Of a DNA stretch of 64,000 nucleotides, positions 23,167 to 34,289 are shown in pieces; positions within the stretch are counted from its first letter, which is position 1, and the number at the start of each line of letters is the position of its first letter. The notes beneath the pieces were generated by a model. That model saw nothing but the letters and a program-made list of their open reading frames with translations, did not search any database and was not told the DNA's origin. Position numbers and translations under genes: made by a program. Source of the stretch: Oncomelania hupensis (lineage: Eukaryota; Mollusca; Gastropoda; Littorinimorpha; Pomatiopsidae); contig CM072512.1 of NCBI GenBank assembly GCA_036898135.1, positions 22,710,234 through 22,774,233 of the forward strand. Direction: 5' to 3'.

Positions 23167-24724
23167 TATTTTGTTGATATTTTATAATGATGTTTGTATT
23201 ATATTTTATTTTTGTAACCCGGGGTTCGATAAATTAGGAGTATAGCCTCAGCGTCCCCTGCGTGGGATGCCTTTATTGTAAGTGACTGGCTGGTGGAGTG
23301 CCTTCAGTGTTACCACTAAATTTGTTTCAGCAGATATATGATATGGAGCAGGGGTGAGTCCTCTTTTAGGCATTAGCAAAGTTGTGGTCTTGATTTTGTG
23401 GTCCTTATTCAGGTCTTTGCAGTCCGCTGGACCCTGTAAGCAATGAATAACTAATTAACCTCATTTAGCTCCAAATTTTGATATGAGAGTAAGGTTAAGA
23501 TAAGCATAATGTTAGCAAAAGCTTTAATTGATTGTCCAGTGGCTCAATTTATTTAATAAGTTTTCTTTGTTTTTTTAAATTATGATTTTTTTAATTTTTA
23601 TTTTATTGTGGGGAGTGTATGTGTTATGCATCTTATCAATTCGATGCAGAAGTAAAGAAGACGTTAAAAAAACAAGCAACCAACACACACAAATACTTGC
23701 CACTATCATGCATACAGAAATAATACACTTTCTATTACACATTATAACATGGTAAAATATTTCTTTGTACAAAATAAATCTGGACTAAAATGCACAATGG
23801 TAGCACACACATAATTATGTTTTGCTTGCAGCGTCTGTTTGTATGTAGTGTATATACAATAAAACACTTAAAAGCCACTAAACATATATAATTATATAAT
23901 ACCCGATAACAATATTAATTATATAACCTGAATACAACAAGGTAGATAGACAATAATTAATATTAATATAAGGTATTATAAATAAACTTTCACACAGTTA
24001 ATGCCCTGAAGAAGGTTTTTAAAAACTGAAAGTTTGGCAAAATCAAGAATATACAAATTGAGGGATAACATTTTGTCATTACAAAGTGTTGTATTGTATG
24101 TGTTATTCTTCTTGTATTCAGGAGATAAACATACCGCCGGTGGTAGTGTGGAGGAAGCAGAGGGGGTGATAATATACTTTATTATATATAACTTTTGGAA
24201 ATAAATATCTGCTTGGAATTATTTACAGTTATATACTATCTATAGTGAGTTGTTCCTGTAATGCCCCCCTCCCTCTCCTCTACCCGTCACCCACCACAAA
24301 GCTGATATTTCAGTTATCCAATTTACCCATTAAACGCATCTTTTGATAGGCATTGAACTCCTTTTGAATCTCTTTAGCATATTTAGGCTACTTTTCGCTC
24401 TTATTTCCATTTTCGCTCTTTGTATTCTTTTGTAGTCTAATTGAATGGTACTTTCTGTCTCAGAGTAATGTCCCTTGACAATTGCCACCGCCCAAATCTG
24501 ACACATCAAGCTGATTTTTCAGTGATATGCAATCCAGCGTAGGCTACCTATTAAAACCATGTTTTGATATGCATTAGACTCCTTTTTAATCCCATTTGCT
24601 TATTTTTGCTTCTTTTCGCTCTTTTATTCCATTTTCGCTGCTTTATTTCATTTTTTTCCTCGTCTTGTCGACTCTTAACGGAAATTCCCGAATCGAACCG
24701 TTTTACCGGGCTGATGTTTCAGTG

Positions 24725-25399
24725 CCTGGCCTGGGGGTCACTCTGTTTACGGACTCCCAGGCCGCTTTGACGTGCCTGGAGAGGGGCCGCTCTGACGCCA
24801 GACCTGGTCTGGTCGATGACGCCCTCAATTCGGTGGCTGCCCTGGCGGCTACCGGCAATGACCTCACACTTTGCTGGGTTCCGTCCCACGTAGGCATTGC
24901 CGGAAACGAGAAAGCTGACAGGGCTGCCTCACTGGCCTCGGCTGGTCGCGCTCTCTCCTCGGCACCCGTCCTTCCATCCGTCTCCGAACTGGTGGGGGAG
25001 ATTAAGAGTAAGGTATGGGGCGGCTGGTCCTCTGAGTTTGAGGCTTGGAGCGCTGGCCGCCCTTCGCCGGTCTTCCCTATCAGTAAAACACCCATTTTAT
25101 TACATGCCAATATTCCCATTCATATCAAAACCATAGCCTTCAGACTCTGCTCAGGCCACTGGAGGACGCGCTACACACCCTCGGTGTGTGTGTGCGGGCT
25201 TCCGGTTGGCTTCGAGCACTGTCTCTTTGGGTGTCCTACTCTGGCAGACTGCTTCTCCCCCATCACCATGTCCTGCAGGGCTCTGGGCCACCCTCTGGAC
25301 ATGATGGGGCTCCGCCGCTCCGTCGAGGCGAAGGGAGTGGGCCTCTTATTTCAAACTGTCCAGCTCATCCATCGGTCCCCCGTTGGCGAACTTCTCTAA
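24725..25399 (+). pseudogene. RNase H domain and C-terminal zinc-knuckle-like part of a LINE
   Basis: The open frame reads GVTLFTDSQAALTCLERG, then DDALNSVAALAATGNDLTLC, then WVPSHVGIAGNEKADRAASL. These are the Asp (TDS), WVPSHVG and NEKADRAA signatures of ribonuclease H1-type domains in LINEs. Downstream CVCGLPVGFEHCLFGCP resembles the CxC...H...C motif found after RNase H in these elements. Endonuclease and reverse transcriptase are missing. Codons before 24725 belong to the host arm, so the fragment has no start of its own. Confidence 0.9.
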
Positions 25400-26174
25400 G
25401 TGATTTAATTAAATGATCCCGAGGGCGGGCACATATTCTCAAGGCTTTTAATATCATCATGTAACGTCTTAATAAGTTTTAGGATGTCAGTAATTGTACA
25501 AACTCTTATTTAAAATTATTGACTTATCCAACCCATTCCCCATTTATTTTTTGTCCCTCTACAGTCGTTGATTATTACTAAGCCAAGTTATCTTGTAATT
25601 TTAGCATATTTTGAGATGTAACCTGGTTGGCCTGTTAAATTCTGTCCCTCTCCCACATGATGTCCCCATTCAGGCCTATGTACAAGTTAATTCCGACCTT
25701 TTATACTTAACACTCGCTTAATGGCTCGCTTATCCTCCCCATACCCAAGTGTTTTTCTCCACCCGGTCGATGACACTGGAGACGAATTCCGACCTTTTAC
25801 ATAATTTTAATCAATTTAACATGTTTATTATATATATGAATGTTGATATGGCTGCTTAGTCTTTTATATTTGTGATCTGTTTGAATACAATAACGAAAGG
25901 TTTATTGCCCAGAACTCTCTGGAGGTGTGAATGTGTCTGGCAACCCGGCTTGACCGGAGGGTTGAATGTGGTCCGCCACCCCCCATATTGTTCTTTTTTC
26001 CCTTGGTTGCTAACACTCCGGCCCTGCGGAGCTTTTAACCTTATAATTATATGTAATCTTAGCAATATTTATTAATGTATTGGTTGTCTGTTGATTTACA
26101 CCGAATGGTCTTAAAGTTTATTTCGCCAAACTCGTTTTAAATAAAACCATAATTTTAAACCTGGGGTGCACGAG

Positions 26175-26211
<37 letters not shown>

Positions 26212-26510
26212 TTTACATCAACCAAATGTCTTAAATCTCTGTACAGAAAATTATTGTACATTTTAAGGACCTAGTGTCCAGTTAGAATAAATTTTCTTAT
26301 TCCTTAGTTCTCATTTCATTGCTCTTTTAATTTTGTATGAATGAACCTGTAATAATTCCCGGATCCATTTTAATCTGACTTTTAATTGGTCCTGAAAGGC
26401 CGGTCAGCAGTTACTCTTAACTTCTTAAATTCATTTTAATTGTAATTTTTACGTCCCTTATACGCCATGGTGTCCAGGGACTATAATCTACTTAACAAAC
26501 AAACAAACAA
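24725..26510 (+). mobile_element. 5'-truncated RNase H LINE inserted in the right arm
   Basis: It starts abruptly in coding sequence, has a ~1.1-kb 3' UTR and ends ...GACTATAATCTACTTAAC(AAAC)n. AGTG is repeated at 24721-24724 and 26510-26513, and the left arm gives the uninterrupted site. A 32-bp poly-T run lies at 26177-26208 inside the 3' UTR. By its RNase H domain it belongs with the I/Ingi/Jockey-like LINEs (family knowledge; clade not tested). Confidence 0.9.
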
Positions 26511-27102
26511 GTGATACGTAATCCAATTTACCCATTAAACGCATCTTTTGATAGGCATTGAACTTCTTTTGAATCTCTTTTGCATATTTAGGCTCCTTTT
26601 CGCTCTCTTATTTCCATTTTCGCTCATTTTATGCCCGGTTTTGTCAAACTGGCTTGTATTTTCTGTCTCGGAGTAGTGTCCCTTCACATACTTTGCCTCC
26701 AAATCTGACGCATCAAGCTGATTTATCAGTGATATGCAATCCAATGTACCAATTAAAACCATGTTTTGATATTCACTGAAAGCCTTTTTAATCCATTTTG
26801 CTTATTACGTGTCATTTTTGCTTTTTTAATCCCCTTTTCGCGCTTTACATTCCTCTTTTCTCTGGTCTTGGATCGATGGGCTCCATTACAAAGGGAAATC
26901 CCCGAATCGATCGAGCAAATTTTTCATAATTAATCAATAATTCTTCATTTAACCGCTTCTTTTAATACGTGTGGAGCTTAATTAGGCTTCTGTTTGCTAT
27001 TTTGGGGTCCTTTTCGCTTGTTTTTGCTCTTTTGGTTCCCCTTTTCGCTCTTTTCGCTGTCCTTTTCGCCCTTTTCGCTCTTTTCGTATTTTCTGTACAC
27101 CC

Positions 27103-27110
27103 GTTCACAA
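27103..27110. repeat. Right 8-bp target-site duplication of the giant TIR element
   Basis: GTTCACAA, identical to 6092-6099 and immediately outside the right arm. Similarity between the two flanks stops after the repeat. Confidence 0.7.
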
Positions 27111-27121
27111 TACACCCATCA

Positions 27122-27162
27122 GTCCCCTATACGCTTATGTGTCCGGGGACGGTAATCTACCC
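27122..27162 (+). mobile_element. Fragment resembling the RNase H LINE 3' end
   Basis: CCCTATACGC...TGTGTCCGGGGACGGTAATCTAC aligns with CTTATACGCC...GGTGTCCAGGGACTATAATCTAC at 26455-26491. No (AAAC) tail follows, so this is a diverged 3' end or a related family. Confidence 0.45.
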
Positions 27163-27358
27163 ACTGAACAGTACACCCATTCTCCCACTATGCATCATCT
27201 GCTATGCGTTAATCCCGTGAAAATCACACATACTTATCTTACATACGCAGTAGGAAAATCTGCCGATACAACTTTGTACACTGTATCACTAGAGATGTGC
27301 AACTCTGCACGATATGTAACTACCTCTAGCGTGCGCTGAAAACTCGTGTCGTCACATT

Positions 27359-27586
27359 TGTTTTGTTTTTGTAAACGGGGGTTCGATAAATTAGGGTAAA
27401 GCCTCAGCTTCTCCTGCATGAGATGTCTTTATTGTAAAGTGACCGGCTTGTGGAGTGACTTCAGTGTTACCATTAGGGTTTTTCAGCAGGTCTTTTATAC
27501 GGATGAAGGGTGAGCGTTCTTTCAACAATGTTGTGGTCCTGATACGGCTCTTTGCGGTCCGCTGGACTCTATAAACAATAACAAAT
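27359..27586 (+). mobile_element. Retroposon R, copy R3 (5'-truncated)
   Basis: It starts at the TTTTGTTTTTGTAAACGGGGG block and runs to the 3' end of the subfamily ending GGTCCGCTGGACTCTATAAACAATAA. Truncation of the 5' part is typical of incomplete target-primed reverse transcription. A TTC tract follows directly at 27587-27614. Confidence 0.85.
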
Positions 27587-27614
27587 TCTTCTTCTTCTTC
27601 TTCTTCTTCTTCTT

Positions 27615-28805
27615 GCCATTGAGGTATATGAGGAAGTGTCTCTCCAGAACAATATAATTTATCATGTTACCTCCTCCACCTAAGTACCCCTCCCTATCCC
27701 CTCCCCTGCAGTAAACACATAAAGAAACATTTAAAACATCCTCCTTGAGTTCTGTTAGTATTGCTACACTGCAAGGCCACAAGCACGAGCGTTTGGAAAA
27801 TGTTTGGAGATTATTTATCCTATTGATGTTGTCCCTCGTTGTCTTGGGTGAGTCTGGGCGTTAGGAGAGGGGTTAAGGGGTGGGGGTAGGGTGGAGGAGA
27901 GATGCCACTGCTGAAAGGCGATGCAGATGGGATAGTGTGTTGGAATACAAACATTCTCAGAAACTTAAATGCATTGGCGTAGGTATGGCCTGCGTGCCTG
28001 GGCAATTAAATTCGGTTCTTTGAAAGGAAAGTTATCTTGTCCAAACGGAAAGCCTGCACATCGGTGACTGGCATACACATTACCAAATTGTACAAAACCT
28101 TGTGGAAAGGGGGTGTCGGGATAGGGTGGTTTTGGTCCAGGAATATTTGAACAACATAACCCCGCTTTGCAAAATATCCTTTTTCTCCTAATCAGAAACA
28201 GCAAAGGTGGGTACTAGAATAAATTCAAGAATTATAGGCTACAAGAATAACCGGAAGAACGGTTCATGCAAATGTGATTTGAAAGTTTACCAAAGTAGGC
28301 CTAATCTTGGGACATGAGGTTTTTGGCCAATCACACTGATACATGTGTTAGTTTGTTTTTTCAAGAAGATGAATAGGACGAAGAGGAAGAGGAGAAGCAG
28401 AAGAAATGATAGCACCCTGTATTATTATTACGAGTATTATTAAATTAATGGAGGAGGAGAAAGATAGGATAGGAAGACGCAATGGATGAATAATGTAGGA
28501 TCGAGGGAATACAAGAAGAAATGAAGTAGAAAGAAGTAGATGGACAAATAGGGAACATTGCATTTACGAAGCGAAGAGAAACTTAACAAACACTAACAAT
28601 GCAACGGAAAATGAGAAGTGTGAGCAACTAAATTCGATCTTTAATAGAAAGTTTGAGGAGGAGGAGGAGCAGAAGAGGAAGAAGAAGATGGGCAGAAGGA
28701 TGAGCTCAAAAAAAGAAATAAAATTGGAAGGGGGTGGATAGTAACATAAAGACATAGAGAAGAGCTAGAAGACGAAAGAGAATTAGCAGAAAGGGTGGAA
28801 CTGCG
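27615..28805. other. Gene-free purine-rich stretch
   Basis: No gene or repeat family recognised. The second half (28360-28805) is A/G-rich with short GAAGA runs. Open frames of 60-80 codons are low complexity or featureless. Confidence 0.5.
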
Positions 28806-28895
28806 AGAAGAAGAAGAAGAAGAAGAAGAAGAAGAAGAAGAAGAAGAAGAAGAAGAAGAAGAAGAAGAAGAAGAAGAAGAAGAAGAAGAAGAAGA
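28806..28895. repeat. (GAA)n microsatellite, left half
   Basis: A pure GAA tract of about 90 bp. With the tract at 29118-29214 it formed one locus before SINE S1 inserted between them. Confidence 0.95.
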
Positions 28896-28906
28896 AAATG
28901 AAAAAG

Positions 28907-29109
28907 GAGGGGCCGGGTAGCTCAGTTGGTAAGAGCGTCTTGCTAGTAACCGAAAGGTCGCTGGTTCGAATCCCGGATTGGTCAACGTGTGATCATATTA
29001 TTTTCCCCTTTACCAACAACTGGCCCGCTGGTGTCAGTATAAATCGGTCCAGTAGTCACCTATATGCGAAAGTGTCGTGTGACTATAATCTACAAACAAA
29101 CAAACAAAC
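28907..29109 (+). mobile_element. SINE S1 with a tRNA-like head (complete copy)
   Basis: The head GCCGGGTAGCTCAGTTGGTAAGAGC resembles a tRNA acceptor arm and A box. CTAGTAA at the anticodon-loop position would read AGT (Thr), but the flanking stem pairs poorly. The B box is GGTTCGAATCC. A ~100-bp body follows, then GACTATAATCTAC(AAAC)n, the same 3' tail as the RNase H LINE. An 11-bp target duplication AAATGAAAAAG flanks it at 28896-28906 and 29110-29120. It lies inside a GAA microsatellite. Confidence 0.92.
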
Positions 29110-29117
29110 AAATGAAA

Positions 29118-29214
29118 AAGAAGAAGAAGAAGAAGAAGAAGAAGAAGAAGAAGAAGAAGAAGAAGAAGAAGAAGAAGAAGAAGAAGAAGAAGAAGAAGAA
29201 GAAGAAGAAGAAGA
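29118..29214. repeat. (GAA)n microsatellite, right half
   Basis: About 97 bp of pure GAA directly after the S1 target duplication. Poly-Lys and poly-Glu frames across it are artefacts. Confidence 0.95.
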
Positions 29215-29562
29215 ATATAACGAGAAGGAGAAGGAGGGGGAGCAAGACGGCAAAACTATATGATGACAAGCTTAGGAAGATTGCCAAAGAGTACAGAATA
29301 TATGAAAGATTAGCTCTATGGATGATGTGCGCTCAATATCGCAATACATGTCTGCGGTCTGCGGTCTATCATCAAACCACTATGGTTTGTACTTTTAACT
29401 CCTATATCGAATTAACACATGCTAGACAGATCTGCGTGACCACCCAGCCGTGTACCAAACAAACCAGATAGCTATGGACAATTCGTTTACTCTTACCCTA
29501 TACATTTTAGGTATTAAAGGGTCGCTGAGTTGTTTTCGGAGCGTTTGACAGTGCGCTTAATA

Positions 29563-29690
29563 CTGCAAGTTAACGTCTTGGGCGGCTTGAGTAAGTTGCA
29601 TTAGAGCCTGTTTTGAACCAGCGCCTTGAGTAGTTATTTGAACGGGTAAGGGCGCTGTAAACAAGCAATAAATTTAATTTGTTTTAAATT
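29563..29690 (+). mobile_element. Old SINE S2 fragment (3' part)
   Basis: It contains diverged matches to the S2 3' half in the sense direction: GGGCGGCTTGAGTAAG, then CCAGCGCCTTGAGTAG and GGGCGCTGTAAACAAG, the L2-type 3' end. Head and body are missing. From 29691 to 31190 I see no gene or family; a poly-C run lies at about 30611-30620. Confidence 0.55.
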
Positions 29691-31194
29691 AAGAGGTATT
29701 GGTTTAGGAATGCCTCGGTTTCCCATTAGATGATCAGCCACTTCAACTTTGTTGAAACAGTCTGTGCGCATATAGACTGTTCAGCTATATATTCGGCAGC
29801 GTGGCCACGCATCCTTCTTGAAAAACGTCATCTTCACCTGTACCGCTTCTCGGTCGTTGGATAAGTATGCTTATTCTCTAAAGCGAACTATTTGCCGATG
29901 CCAGCTCTTCGACGGTTGAGCGGCTCGGAAAACTTTGATGACCACGTCCAATGTGCTGAAATGCGGTATGCCTGAGAATTCAAGCTAATAGGATTTAATT
30001 TATAAAAACCTAAAAACCTGTCTCTATTTATGAACCAGTGAGAAAACAAAGCTATGGTGCTTGCGTTAGGACCCTTCGCCCATTCGAGATGGTTGGTAAG
30101 AGGTTATTCGTTAGCCTGGTCTGGACACTTTAATAAAATAATACGAAGAGCAGTTGTACTGTACCTATCTATATCTTTGATAGTCTTCTTCTTCATAAAT
30201 TCTGGAAGACCGCTGGTCCTTTGCCGTCAGACCAACGATGAGTGTGATGCGTGATATGAGGCCGGAGTTCTTCAAGAAGGAGGGCGGCAAGACTTTGACT
30301 CGTCTTGTAATTGGTCTGGTGCCAAAGCCATTGAAGACCGCAACACAAAACCGTTTTCTTCTATTTTCTCTGACACAGACGTGTATAGGCACTATTCCTC
30401 TCTGGAAGGCAGTACTACTATTAGAATCGTCACTGTCTGGGTGTCATCATCCACAACTGCTGTGGTTATTTGTCTCTTGTCGCCTTCTTTCTAACATGAA
30501 CTTCCGACAGAATGCGCACAGAATTTGATGGTTATTGCTGAGAAGAGTCTTTTTGGACTCATTTAGTGTCTGTTTTGCTTTCTTTTCAATTTATTTTATT
30601 CTCACCCATTCCCCCCCCCCCACCCTCCACCCTCTCCTCAAAGACTATATAATGTAACAAAACATACTAATCTCATGCTCTGTCAGCTTGGGAAGTCCGG
30701 CGACGTAAACTAATCTAATACGCCTTTAATACAGGAGAAACGTTTTTACTTTAATCATTTGAAAGACTAAGGAATAAAACCGATGCAGCAAGAACGCAGG
30801 GTTAAAAACACAAGTCTGTGCTAATAAAATCCAGTTATGTTTTGTCTGCTAGGTTAACTTGACCCGTCTACTTTGGAAAAACCGAAGGTACAGATAGATT
30901 GTCCATTACTAAGAAATCAGGGCCGGTGCAGACTTATTGATATACATTATTAGGGAGATGCAAGCACATATTTTCCAATATGACCTCATAATTTCCACTA
31001 TTCGTGATCATATTTGCCATCTTATGTGGGTACTGCTGATAATAATTATTAGTGGTATGTCGATGCTTAACATTAGGGAGAGGGAGCCTCGGTGGGTTTA
31101 TTGCTTTTACAGACTATAAAGTCCAAGTGCAGACAATTATGGTAATGCTTCGACCGAGTCTTTGATATGCAAATGATATGCGAATGATATGCAA

Positions 31195-31324
31195 ATTATA
31201 TTATATTATATTATATTATATTATATTATATTATATTATATTATATTATATTATATTATATTATATTATATTATATTATATTATATTATGATGTGTTGTG
31301 TTGTGTTATATTATATTATATTAC
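31195..31324. repeat. (TATAT)n pentanucleotide array
   Basis: About 120 bp of ATTAT/TATAT repeats with a short TGTTG variant near 31292-31306. It translates as a Tyr/Ile run, which is not a gene. Confidence 0.95.
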
Positions 31325-31568
31325 TTATCTCTTTGATATATATAATGCAGCTTATCTGCATTTTGTCTGACTTGCATCTTGTATCCAGATTAGCTTGAGC
31401 GGGAATTTAGTATTGCTATGCTGTTTTCTGATTGGGCGCATACTTCTTGGAGAAAGTCTTGGCTTCTGCTGCAGAATCCAGCGGTTGTTTTTTCTGCTTC
31501 TAGCAATGAAACCACTCCTCTTTATTCTTCCTGTTTTCCACCCCGTTAAGTGACTTCTCTTTCCCTCT

Positions 31569-31682
31569 CTCTCACACACACACACACACCCACCCACCCA
31601 CCCCCACACACACGCACACACACACGCACACCTACACACACACCCACACACACCCACCCACCCACACACACACACACACACA
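31569..31682. repeat. (CA)n / CACCC microsatellite
   Basis: A CA tract with CACCCA and CACG variants. Pure CT-type sequence precedes it at 31548-31568. Confidence 0.95.
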
Positions 31683-32048
31683 AACGCGTTCGCTCACTCC
31701 GCCTACAACTCCCACCCACTACCTCAAACACCAATCATGAAACATCGGACAGTTAGCGAAGACTACTTGTATCAATGAGTAATCACCAAACCAGATCACT
31801 TCCAATAATGAAATAAATAGAAAAAAGATGGCGAGCCATTCAAATGTATTTCCAGACATTCACACACATAGCTGGAAAGTAAGCATTAAATTTTTTTTTA
31901 ATTTTCTTAGCGTTGTTTTGACTCGGATTTATTTTACCGAAACAAAAGGTAAACATGGAATGATTGGCCACTATTTGAACTATCTGCTAGCAAAAAAAAA
32001 AAAAAAAAATCGGCTCAGCCAATTTTTAGATTCAGCGCAAAACGTGTT

Positions 32049-32643
32049 TACATTACATTACATTATATTACATAATTGTTGCTTTAGGTCCAGCGGATCG
32101 GACTCTTCCGAGCCAAATCAGGACCGGACAACCCCCAATCCGCATAAAAGATCCGCCGAAACAACCCTAGTGGGAAAACTGAATGCCCTCCACCAGCAAG
32201 TCAGTTTACAATAAAGACATCCCACGCAGGGGACGGCTGAGGCTTTACCCCAAGTTATCGAACCCCCGTTTACAAAAACAAAATAGAATACAAGCATCAT
32301 TATAAATTATCAACAAAACACATACATATAAAATGCCTACATTGCTAAATAATAACATCATAGGAAGCTCTAATGACCACCTGGCAGAAAGCGTCCAACA
32401 TTCCCAAGCTAATCCAACAGACCTCATACACAAACAAGGAGTCTTGTCCCGGAAGAGTTCTCAAGAAAAAAAGGTAGGAGACTGGTCTAGCGAAGAAGAC
32501 GATAGTATAGCAGATTGATAGAACAGAGCAGGAATGAGAAAGAGCAAATGAGAAAGACAGCGACAGTGGGAATTTAAAGCACTAAATTTCCAGAAAGTGG
32601 GGATACTATTTATACTGACACCCCCGGCACTCCAACTGGGGTA
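32049..32643 (-). mobile_element. Retroposon R, copy R4 (full length)
   Basis: Minus-strand copy. The 5' end is at 32643 (CCCCAGTTGGAGTGCCGGGGG) and the 3' tail of TGTAATG-type repeats is at 32049-32075. It carries all R blocks, including TTCTTGAGAACTCTTCCGGGA and the 3' CCGCTGGACCTAAAGC. A short insertion (ATCGG) lies in the 3' block at about 32095. No clear target duplication. Confidence 0.92.
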
Positions 32644-33029
32644 CCAATGTGAAGCACAATGACCTTGACCTTTGAGAAAATACAAATACGGATAAATCCA
32701 ACACGTTTAGCAGTATAATGCATAAAGTAAAAAATGATGAACTCAGCTATTCTTCAGATAAGGCAAACTGAGTGTTTTGAACAACAACAAAAAGTGACAG
32801 TCGGAGCGACGGCCCGACCGATATTCCGCCAACCGGTCTGCTACTAAACGATGGCTATGGTGTGAAGTAGCCGTATCGAACACCAGAGCTCAACGAAATC
32901 GCTCAGGCCGTTTTTTGAAATATTGAGCAAAACGTGTTTAGCAGTAAAATTACTCTAGCGATCTTGAACTTTGCGGTAGAGCCAAAAGCACGGGAGTTAG
33001 ACCGCTAACCTAGATAATATTCCTAAGAA

Positions 33030-33625
33030 TCCTATCCTATCCTATCCTATCCCATAACTCGGAGGTCGTAGGGGCACCACAGATGATCGTTTAACCAGCG
33101 TATTCCATCTTTCCCTGTCCTCAGCATCCCTGATTGTTTCGCTCAGTGTCAAACCAGTCCATTCTCGAATGTTGACCTCCCACCTCATTTTCGTTCTCCC
33201 TCTTCTTCTACCTCCTTGCACTGTGCCTTGCAGGGCGGTCTTTGCAAGACTTGATGATCTGGTGACGTGGCCATACCATCGGAGTTTCCGTTTGTTCACC
33301 ACTGTGAGCAGGTCATCGTGTTATCCAATGGCTTGTGTGATGGTCTGTCGGACTTCATCGTTGGTGATGTGCTGGGTATAGGAAATGCCCAGAAGTCTTC
33401 TGTAGCACCTCATCTCCATGCTTTGTATTCTTCGTTGGAGATCTGCTGTGAGGGTCCATGTTTCGCAAACATATAGGAAGATGGAGATGACAAGGGAGCG
33501 CAGGAGCCTTACCTTGGAATGTAGACTGATGGTCCTGTCTTTACAAATGGGCTTCAACCTCGCCAGGGCAGCAGTTGTTTGTGCGATCCTGGAGAGGTCT
33601 TCCTGTCGGGATCCATTGTCTGATA
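33030..33625 (-). mobile_element. LINE copy E (5'-truncated 3' end of the A-D family)
   Basis: It has the (GGATA)n tail at 33030-33050, then the C-terminal coding region with SMEMRCYRRLLGISYTQHIT. The frame is interrupted: an in-frame TAA (GGATAACACG) falls at about 33320. An 8-bp target duplication CCTAAGAA lies at 33022-33029 and 33626-33633. About 2.7 kb of the 5' part is missing. Confidence 0.93.
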
Positions 33626-33633
33626 CCTAAGAA

Positions 33634-34289
33634 GTTTGTTCAAAATCCGTACAGTGGTTTTTGAGCTATGTCCTCCAACGGATCGACCAGCCGACAGACA
33701 GACCGACATTAGTCTTGTTCTGATTCCCGACATTAGTCCCGTTCTGTTTCAAGGTATTTCCAGATAAAGTCCGGAAAAACAAGAATATGACAAACAAATG
33801 AAAGAACAAATGGAAAGGATTTTTTAAATGTTAATATACCCGAGAAAAGCCATCTACAAGCTATAATTATATACAAGATGTAGTAAAACGTTCTAAACGA
33901 TGAGTGAACCAAGGATTTAAGGTATTCTTTGATTTAAATAGCCCTTTCTGTCTGAGAGGGGTCTCAGACTTCTTGGAACCACTCACGTTGCATCATAATC
34001 CTGGCCACTGCGGGCCAAGGTCCGTCTAGCCAACACCAACATTTTGTTAGAAAGCACGTGCACGCCGTTCTTAACCGACACTGACCCAGAGGGCTTTACT
34101 CACAGACGTGTGGTCACTGCTGTAATAGCCAACGAGGTCAGCACGCTCTGGAACTGAGTAATTCTACTGAGTATCCAGTGGTATAGTCAAGCACGGCTAG
34201 TTCATTCTACAGTGATGATCGGTTATTTTCAAGTTCGTTTATATCCAGATACCGCTTATATTCACTTTGTGTTTTTATCTTGTACATTT
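33634..34289. other. Unassigned repeat-like stretch
   Basis: It starts with AAATCCGTACAGTGGTTTTTGAG followed by ACAGACAGACCGACATTAG, a wording common in dispersed molluscan repeats, but I cannot define ends. The remainder shows no gene. Confidence 0.4.

Larger units (their letters stand above)
15261..23453 (+). mobile_element. Retroposon R, copy R2, split by three nested insertions
   Basis: Four pieces read in order as one R copy: 15261-15305 (5' TATA-like block to TTTCTGGAAA), 18641-18864 (CTTTAAATTCCCACTGTCGC to TTGGACGCTTTCTGCC), about 22362-22415 (CCTATGATAT to TATGTATGTATTT) and 23167-23453 (TATTTTGTTGATATTT to the 3' end CCGCTGGACCCTGTAAGCAA). The gaps hold LINE B/C, LINE D plus about 210 bp of unknown sequence, and a 751-bp TIR element. 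R2 must therefore be older than all three. Confidence 0.85.
23473..27101 (-). repeat. Right inverted arm of the giant TIR element
   Basis: Inverse copy of 6101-8351, from AAATTTTGATATGAG at the inner end to TTTTCTGTACACC at the outer end. It is interrupted by the RNase H LINE (24725-26510) inside the segment TTTCAGTG/ATACGTAATCC. It lacks the second 410-bp unit of the left arm. Inner-arm differences are very few, for example TACAAGAAG versus its complement with one change near 24120. Confidence 0.88.
6100..27102. mobile_element. Giant (~21 kb) TIR DNA transposon, no transposase seen
   Basis: Two inverted arms, 6101-8351 and 23473-27101, bound the element and are flanked by the direct repeat GTTCACAA. 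Left terminus CGGTGTACAGAAAATACG; right terminus, complemented, GGGTGTACAGAAAATACG, so only the outermost base differs. After removing one private 410-bp duplication from the left arm and one LINE insertion from the right arm, the arms are 1,841 and about 1,843 bp and appear nearly identical. Superfamilies with 8-bp duplications include hAT, P and KDZ/Zisupton; I cannot assign it. The interior is filled by nested insertions and shows no transposase, so the copy is non-autonomous or decayed. The subterminal GCGAAAAG motif array could be a transposase-binding region (inference). Confidence 0.7.

Noticed and set aside
28911..28983. Apparent tRNA gene (Thr-like, anticodon AGT)
   Set aside because: The anticodon stem pairs poorly, the sequence continues into a ~100-bp body with a repeat tail and target duplication, and a second copy exists at 61.1 kb. 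It is the head of SINE S1.
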